Shown here piece by piece: positions 57,785 to 64,000 of a DNA stretch of 64,000 nt. The translations under genes and the position numbers were made by a program. The notes under the pieces are model-generated. The model did no database searches. It saw only the letters and a program-made list of their open reading frames with translations, and was not told the origin of the DNA. The stretch is from Melastoma dodecandrum (lineage: Eukaryota > Streptophyta > Magnoliopsida > Myrtales > Melastomataceae). The stretch's first letter is position 1; every line of letters starts with the position of its first letter. The stretch covers positions 868,001 through 932,000 of the forward strand of contig JARUPY010000189.1 in the NCBI GenBank assembly GCA_029817715.1, in the 5' to 3' direction.

Positions 57785-58045
57785 CTTCCTTCTTTTTATA
57801 CTGAATCTAGTACGCTCAAGATATGCGTCACGTTTAACGTAGCCCCATAACTTTTAACGGTTTTGACTTCATAAACTTTAAGTACTTTTTCACCTAGATT
57901 CATAGGCTTTCTGGGCCCAAAATTTCTATAATTATCTTGGTAGACTTGTTGTGGATCAGCGAAATAGCTTTGCAGGTTTCTCATAAAATGAGTCTGAATT
58001 TACGAGCTTATCATAATTATGCCCAAGATTTATGTCATGTCAACA
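57785..58045 (-). mobile_element. Truncated LTR related to the 35-39 kb element
   Basis: Read on the minus strand from 58045 it begins TGTTGACATGACATAAATCT and follows the first ~250 bp of the LTR at 38129 with many substitutions. Shared landmarks are the ATTATGA-GAGC segment, CATTTTATGAGAAACC and AAATTTTGGGCC. The rest of the LTR and any partner are absent. Confidence 0.7.
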
Positions 58046-58119
58046 TTTTGGAAATAGTGTTAAACGGAAAAAAAATTACAAAATAGAGTAGATAGTTTAA
58101 AAGTTCTAAAAATAATGAT

Positions 58120-58330
58120 TCATCGGACTTATAAAAGTCGAATTTCAAAAACCTCCTTAAGGAATTCGATATTTATAAGATCGAATTTCAAAAAATAAAA
58201 AATAAAAAGAGAAGTCAATCTTACAAAAGCTAAATTCCTTAAAGAGACTTTTTGGAGTTCGGTTTTTATAAGTCCGACTTCCTTCGTAAGTGAAGCCGGA
58301 CTTATAAATCCCGAATTCGAGAAGTCGATC
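58120..58330. repeat. Cluster of short inverted repeats (GGACTTATAA / GTCGAATTTC type)
   Basis: GGACTTATAAAAGTCG, CGATATTTATAAGATCG, TTTTTATAAGTCCGACTTC and CCGGACTTATAAATCC form near-palindromic pairs within 200 bp. The design resembles the palindrome array at 30 kb, but the sequence differs. Confidence 0.6.
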
Positions 58331-58360
58331 ATCCGTCTCCTTGAATTCCGGTCTTCTCCT

Positions 58361-58692
58361 TTAAACTTCCTGTGGCAATACCGTATCAGTACTATTGACT
58401 CTTACTACTGACGACATTGGAATAATTTGTTCCAGGGAACTGTTGCTCACCTGGAACAGTTGCTCTCTTCGCACCAGTATGGAACGTTGAAGAATTGCTG
58501 TGTCAGCAAAAAGTAAAATAACAACCACGATATCAATAAGAAGAAAACTCGAATCTGTTACTTCACTTTTCGAATGGAAATGCTTTAGAGTACGAAAGAA
58601 AACAAAGAGTGACCTTCGATGACGAAGACTGACAGAAGCACCACGCAGAAGAAATGTAGAAGTAGAAAGCCTAGTACTTTCCTCTTGGCCAT
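58361..58692 (-). CDS. Candidate small secreted peptide (71 aa)
   Basis: Two exons on the minus strand, 58692-58614 and 58497-58361, joined by GT-AG in phase. The product starts with MAKRK followed by about 20 hydrophobic residues (VLGFLLLHFFCVVLLSVFVI), which is a textbook signal peptide or single membrane anchor. It continues with a short basic segment (RSILVRREQ) and a polar tail ending TVLPQEV. I recognise no peptide family (not CLE, GASA or RALF). The second exon lies between LTR and palindrome debris, so it could be a chance ORF. Confidence 0.35.
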
Positions 58693-59997
58693 TCTAAAAC
58701 GAAAAACTGAGATTAACAACTATGAACAACGAGATAAGTGAATGCAGGTAAAAGTTGGGTGAAAGGATTTGGAAAGAATGGAGAAGGAAATGTGGGTTGT
58801 GGTCAATTTTAGATAGGAGATAGAATAGAATGAAACCAAAAGAATTTGTCCATTTTCAGACAAGGATACCTAGGAGGTCCCTTCTTTCCTTAATTGACTG
58901 CCCTTTCTGGGGTCTACTACACCGTTCCATTGAGATTGACAGCAATTTTGCGGGCACAAGGTTAGTAAATACCACGTTCTTGGAGATCGAAAATCTAGCG
59001 TCTTACATGAACAGAAGAATCTCTCTCGCCTGCCTTCAAGGAAATCTCCTTGACGGATTCAGTAGAAGGTTCCGACACAGGCATCGATGCTTGGCTCGTA
59101 TAGGGACATGCCATTCCTCATTGCAATGATATAAATTCAATGCAGCTATTGAAGTGGTTCATCTCAACACTCCGACAGCAATTACCAGAGGGACTTGTTC
59201 CAGAGTCTGCAGCACAGTTCTTGAGCTCTACTCAGAGCTTTACTCACCAAAGGCATGAAGCTGGATGCATTATCAATTCTTTTGAGAGATGTTTCCCCGC
59301 TCCTTTGCATGGATTGACAACGAATACAGAAAACCAAGTAACAATTTACCTGTCACGACTGATTCCTGCATAGGACAGAAATGCCACAGTACAATCAGCC
59401 ATTTCTGGTCATCATACTTCAGTTAACAGATATAAAAAATGTCACTATCATCTTATCAAAGAAAGGAAAGGAGAAGACTAAAAAAAGCTTTGAAATTCTC
59501 TGCCTCGAAATGGCGGTAGAAAACAAAAATGCACAGATGGAGAGGAGACGTTGATGTGCTTTGCTTTGTTGAATAATAATACAGTAAGCATAATGTATTT
59601 GAATCCAAAACAGAGGGCCACCATCAACTAGATATAGTCCCAAAAGGAAAAGACGTTTGTTCTAGCCAATCATAAGATATGAATACAAGCAAATGGTTCT
59701 TCATACTTCTAAAACAAAAATAATTTCATTTTTTTATGTCCCTGAATGTTATTCAGGATGAACAATCCCATCTCTTGCAGCAAAAGCTAGTTTGAACAGG
59801 CAAAACTCAGTTTCGCATTCAAAGACATTAAATGCAGCATAATCAACAGTTGCAAATTGGCCTCCCTGGGCTGATTAACTACTTGAATAAGCAACAAAAG
59901 AGCCAGCACACATTCTTGGATTCACATAATTGCTAATTACATCGGCACATTTTCATTACAGTAAACAAAACCATGAAACAAAAAAGAGCAGACAACC
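58693..59997. other. Intergenic region, no gene supported
   Basis: Mixed AT-rich sequence. A plus-strand ORF at 58830-59129 lacks recognisable features. The part next to 59997 is probably the 3' UTR of the PPR gene. Confidence 0.5.
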
Positions 59998-61509
59998 TCA
60001 ACTGCATGTCTGGTCTGTTGACGAGTGAACTAGATGGGAAATGTCGATGTTTGTCATTTTGGAACAAACAGAAGAAACTAAGGACGTCCAAACAGACACT
60101 TTCGGTGTATGAGCCCGGCTAACCATCTCCTCCAACCACATCACCGCTTCATACTGCCTGCCAACCGAGGAAAGACCCCGTATAACTGCTTCAAAGAATT
60201 CTGCATGAGGATGATGTGAATTTATTACCATTTTTTCCAAAACCATGCTTGCCTTTGAGAATTTATCTTCGCGTAAAAGGCCTGACAACACTGTCTCATA
60301 TGATTCTCCATTAGCTACATGATTGCCCCGCTTACTGGACTTCTCCAGATATTCAACTGCCAGCAACGAATTGTCATAACGGCAGAGACCTTCAAGCAAG
60401 ATATTGAACGACCTACGCGTTAGAACAAAGTTATCTTTCACCATCTCCTCATCAACTACCCTTCTTGCTTCTTCTAACTGCCGACGCCGACACAGTGCCG
60501 TCAATTTTCCTTCATAAACCAACCGAGACGGCTTAAAGCCTTTACTTCTCATGAGGGCCACCACCTTTTCAGCCTCTGCTAACTTCCCTTCTCCATACAA
60601 ATCAATAGCCATAGCATTATAGCTAACCGAACTGGGAATCACTCCCCTCATGAGACATTCACTTACCAAAGCCTTTGTGACCTCTATGCCCTCTGCAGTG
60701 CATTTTGTTATGTCCAAACGAGGTGCGACCTGCTTAGACTTCAAACCTTTTCTCAAGATCTTGTTGAGGATTTCGGCAGCTTCTTCTACCTGTCCATGAT
60801 CACATAAAGCATCTAAAAGGGTTCTATACACAATAACATCCCCGCCACTCCCCTTCTGTGATATCCTCCAAAACATTGAGTACAACAAATGGGTAGCTTC
60901 GTGGAATCTGCCATCTGAACACAATCCCTTCATCAGAACATGGTAACTGTCCCTATCTGGGTAACATCCCTGAAGATTCATCTCTTGGAAAATTTGCAAG
61001 GCGAGTTCAGAACGCCCTTTCCGACAGAGAGCTTCCATCATCATATTTAAGGAACGAAGGCGGCATTTCACTTCCCACCCGGACGAATTCTCCAAAAACA
61101 GACGATGGGCATCTTCATATCTGGATTCATTTATCATTACCAGCAAAATTGTATTGAAAGATTCTGTCCAACTTACGCAATTGAAGTTGGGAAGGCTTCT
61201 GAATAGCTCAATAGCTTCGCCACTCAGTCCGTGCGTGGCATACGTCCGGATAGCATATGCAAAAACGGTGTCCTTGCACTGGCAAGAATCCACTTTCATC
61301 TCTTGAATAATTTCCTTCATTTCGTCAATGCGTCCAGAGTTACCAAGAATACTGATCATGGTGGCATAAACAGGACCATTGTGTCGATAATTGGGGTATC
61401 TAGCTTTTGCTTCTCTGAAAAGGAGAAGGGACGTTAATGGGTTCTTCTGATGCTTCAATATCTGACAGAGCTGAGAAGGGTTCAGGAGCCTAGGCCATCT
61501 GACGCTCAT
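59998..61509 (-). CDS. EMB3101: Pentatricopeptide repeat protein, At1g05600/EMB3101 type
   Basis: Intronless, 503 aa from the ATG at 61509 (532 aa if the in-frame ATG at 61596 is used). The family starts MSVRWPR, so 61509 is preferred. About ten 35-residue P-class PPR motifs run through the protein. Well-preserved repeats include YATMISILGNSGRIDEMKEI and YHVLMKGLCSDGRFHEATHL, the latter followed by LLYSMFWRISQKGSG. That last block is characteristic of At1g05600, an embryo-essential PPR protein. P-class PPRs bind organellar RNA. No E/DYW editing domain is present at the C-terminus. Organelle targeting is not obvious from the preferred start; the 29-residue extension from 61596 does not look like a classic presequence either. 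Confidence 0.9.
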   Translation of the reverse strand: MSVRWPRLLNPSQLCQILKHQKNPLTSLLLFREAKARYPNYRHNGPVYATMISILGNSGRIDEMKEIIQEMKVDSCQCKDTVFAYAIRTYATHGLSGEAIELFRSLPNFNCVSWTESFNTILLVMINESRYEDAHRLFLENSSGWEVKCRLRSLNMMMEALCRKGRSELALQIFQEMNLQGCYPDRDSYHVLMKGLCSDGRFHEATHLLYSMFWRISQKGSGGDVIVYRTLLDALCDHGQVEEAAEILNKILRKGLKSKQVAPRLDITKCTAEGIEVTKALVSECLMRGVIPSSVSYNAMAIDLYGEGKLAEAEKVVALMRSKGFKPSRLVYEGKLTALCRRRQLEEARRVVDEEMVKDNFVLTRRSFNILLEGLCRYDNSLLAVEYLEKSSKRGNHVANGESYETVLSGLLREDKFSKASMVLEKMVINSHHPHAEFFEAVIRGLSSVGRQYEAVMWLEEMVSRAHTPKVSVWTSLVSSVCSKMTNIDISHLVHSSTDQTCS

Positions 61510-61596
61510 AATGTCCAAAAATCCAATGTCAAATAGGTAGGGGTTTGCTATGGCAGCTCGCCGGACATCACCAAAGAGGGAAATGTATCCACTCAA

Positions 61597-64000
61597 CTCC
61601 AGCAGTCCATGCCTTCATCAACGATAAATTCCATGCAAACAATCAGAGGACTTGGATTCATATCTCCACCACTTTCAATTTTCAAACCAAATACTGAAAG
61701 GCAGAAGCACACTCCAATCCCATCGTTGAACAATTACGTAAGAACTAAATGCAAATGGACAAATAAACCGACGGCACAAACAAAGGAATCATAGCCATGA
61801 TCTTGAACCCAGTAAATCTCTTCTTCTGACCTTTCCAACTCGCCAATATCCCAGGAAAAGCAGGAAAAGAAGCACTAACCCGAATCGGACAACAACATCG
61901 AACACCAGCAGCGCCAAGATCCAAAACCCAAAGAACTACCAACGGATAGCCACACCGGTATCCGCACGGCTGATCAAATCCCACGACTAAAATCTAATAA
62001 CAAGTCCTACCCAAAAAACAAAATACCAAAAAAAAAAGGAAAAATTATTCCACACCCGAAAAGGCGACTGACCCAACATCGGAAGCTCCCCGAAGAAGAG
62101 GGTCAGGAAACAGGGCAAGAGACCTCCCCCTGTACTGGGCTTTTTGTATTGGGCCTGCTCAAGAAAAATAGGACAGCATAATGGATTGGGCCTAGATGAT
62201 GAAGTCGGCCCATAAAAGCAATGTCATTGCATCAGTCACGCTGGCGTCATTTTTTGCCAAAAAAAGAGTAAAAAAATTAATCATTTTTTGTTTGTTGGAG
62301 TTTCCAAAAACCACGTGTCGGATATTTGTGTAAAATTGATTGGCGGTGGAGGAGGGAAAAAAGTTAAATTAATGCTACGTCGTCTCATTTTTCCCCTCTA
62401 AGAAGAGGGAGGAGAAGGGTGTGGACCAACCCAACATGCGCATGCCCACCGCCAAAATTAGTGGCAACGTATCAGACGAGGGACAAACGCGCTTTTCCCA
62501 TGCGACGCACGACGCACTATGTTAGGCCAGGAGGCTGTTCTTTCCTACTCAAAATTTTTAAGTTGATAGACCCCCGGGTCTAACGATAATGGAAATCGGT
62601 TGATTTTCACCTGCCAAACCCCAACGGAGTTTAGCTTTCGCCCAGAAGATTATAGCCTGCTGACGACGACGTTCGTTTGATGGAGGGTATCACTCGGTTT
62701 CAACTTCTTTTTAATTGCCAGAATTTCGTTCGGAAGAGAGCGATGGTCGTTTAACGACAGAATTTTTTGGTCACAGATCTCGATTTCGTCTGTGTATCGA
62801 CAGTCCATAATGCAGGCTCAAATGATAGGGTGACAACGGAAACACATCGGACGAATGCTTGCTGGGCGAAGCAGTCACCGAGCGACAAGATTACCAGACG
62901 ACGGGTGACAAGGGACAGCGAAAGCGACAAGCGACAGTTAGATTGAGCGAGTGAGGAAACTCTACGGCGACGGCCAATGGGCAATGCGATCGACCAACTT
63001 AGCTGTTAAGGAAGGCTCCAAACGATCTCGGGATCCGGAAGGGGATTGTTGCTAAGATTGCTCATATGGAAATGAAGTATTCCAAGACCGGCAGCAAAGG
63101 AAACATAATATATGTGCAATATTACTTTACCGTATATATGTAGGTCTAACTTAGTATACATACTTGTTCTTAGGCATTATACGAAGCTCTACATACGGAC
63201 ATATCCTTTTCAATTTATCTTTTCAAGCGACCTGCGTTCTTACTCACTTCCGAAGGCACCGTCGATGGCATCCGTAAGTGTCTCCGCTTAAGGGTGTTCA
63301 TTTGCTGTCTTCTGCTGTCTTTCTTACATTTCATACGGCGACCACACATTCAACGAATCCTCCGGGCACCAGTTCGCCCGTAGTACCAGAAATTTTCGAC
63401 GTATTCAGATCCGACTTGCTCGCGGTCACTTCCGAAGCAAACAATAGTTTTTAACTCATCCAAGCGAGGAACGTGGAAAGATAAAGAAGGGCGTGTCACA
63501 AGACCGACATTCGCACGGAAAGAAATGATAATTTCAAACTTGTCCAAACAGTGGGGCAATAGTCTCTAACTCATCCAAGTAAGAAACATTGGGAAAGTTA
63601 TTATGTGAGAAGGCAAGAAGGACACGCGTTGTAATGTCAAGAGGTTTGTTGGAATTTAACGCGGCCATGAAGTAAAAATATTGATCATGTAACAGTTGAA
63701 ATGCGACGTGACTTTACAAGAAGATAGCCCCGAAATCTCAAGGGGCAGTGATTTGGATAAATAGGCATTTTATAGAAAGCAAAGAATGCACAACAGATGA
63801 CAATTAAGAGGGAAAACGAAACCCGATACTTGACCGTGGGATTAAGAGTGTGATTTGATTGATGTTAGGTGAAATTTAGTAGTAGTTGCGGCTATCCCTT
63901 TTTAACATTTACTTACACACACTAAAAGAGGAGAGTTATTGTAAAACAAAGCAGAGGGAGGGAGGGGTGGTTCAACTATACGCCTCGCCCATCATGAGAA
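61597..64000. other. 5' flank of the PPR gene and intergenic sequence
   Basis: The first ~200 bp are likely leader sequence. Beyond that the ORFs are short, with nothing I recognise on either strand. No terminal repeats, tRNA or tandem arrays were seen. The window ends before another gene appears. Confidence 0.5.

Noticed and set aside
62751..62984. Minus-strand ORF near the right end
   Set aside because: Ser/Leu-rich with no conserved pattern and no splice partner.

Overview
The window is nuclear DNA from a dicotyledonous plant. Every well-supported gene has a eudicot counterpart and is split by GT-AG introns whose phases I checked codon by codon. Plant transposons (MULE, Ty1/Copia and a non-autonomous LTR element) lie between the genes. 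The species cannot be read directly; a woody rosid, possibly Myrtales, is only a guess.

Layout. 1-8 kb: a CYP724-type cytochrome P450 (+, brassinosteroid C-22 hydroxylase type) converges on a pectate lyase (-), followed by a 263-aa conserved protein of unknown role (-). 8-11.3 kb: a seed-type TIP3 aquaporin (+), whose upstream region carries an ABRE/G-box and two RY motifs, then a calcineurin-like metallophosphoesterase (-). 11.3-22 kb is transposon country: a Mutator-like element with ~240-bp inverted repeats and spliced host-like coding sequence inside (13.1-14.4 kb), and a nearly intact, young Copia element with a 1605-aa polyprotein (15.3-20.8 kb). 22-34 kb: ABCG11-type cuticular lipid exporter (+), a decayed RPA-interacting-protein-like gene (-), an unrecognised 156-aa plant protein (+) and glyoxylate/succinic semialdehyde reductase GLYR1 (+). 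34.7-39.8 kb: a BIR-type receptor kinase pseudogene (-) split by a 3.8-kb non-autonomous LTR element with perfect target-site duplication. 41-51.4 kb is gene dense: FRIGIDA-like 3 (+), ATG10 (+), a BASS-family plastid transporter (+) and a 14-exon fimbrin (-). 53-64 kb: a NEF1-like N-terminal fragment, a NOI/RIN4-like gene with an in-frame stop, an uncharacterised probably mitochondrial protein (-), a solo fragment of the same LTR family, a candidate small secreted peptide (-), and an intronless PPR protein of the At1g05600/EMB3101 type (-). The last 2.4 kb shows no gene I can support.

The genes are ordinary unlinked plant housekeeping, development and barrier functions, not a cluster. The least explained material is the non-autonomous LTR element with two proteins of no recognised family, the gene-carrying MULE, the palindrome array in the intron at 30 kb, and the 71-aa secreted-peptide candidate.
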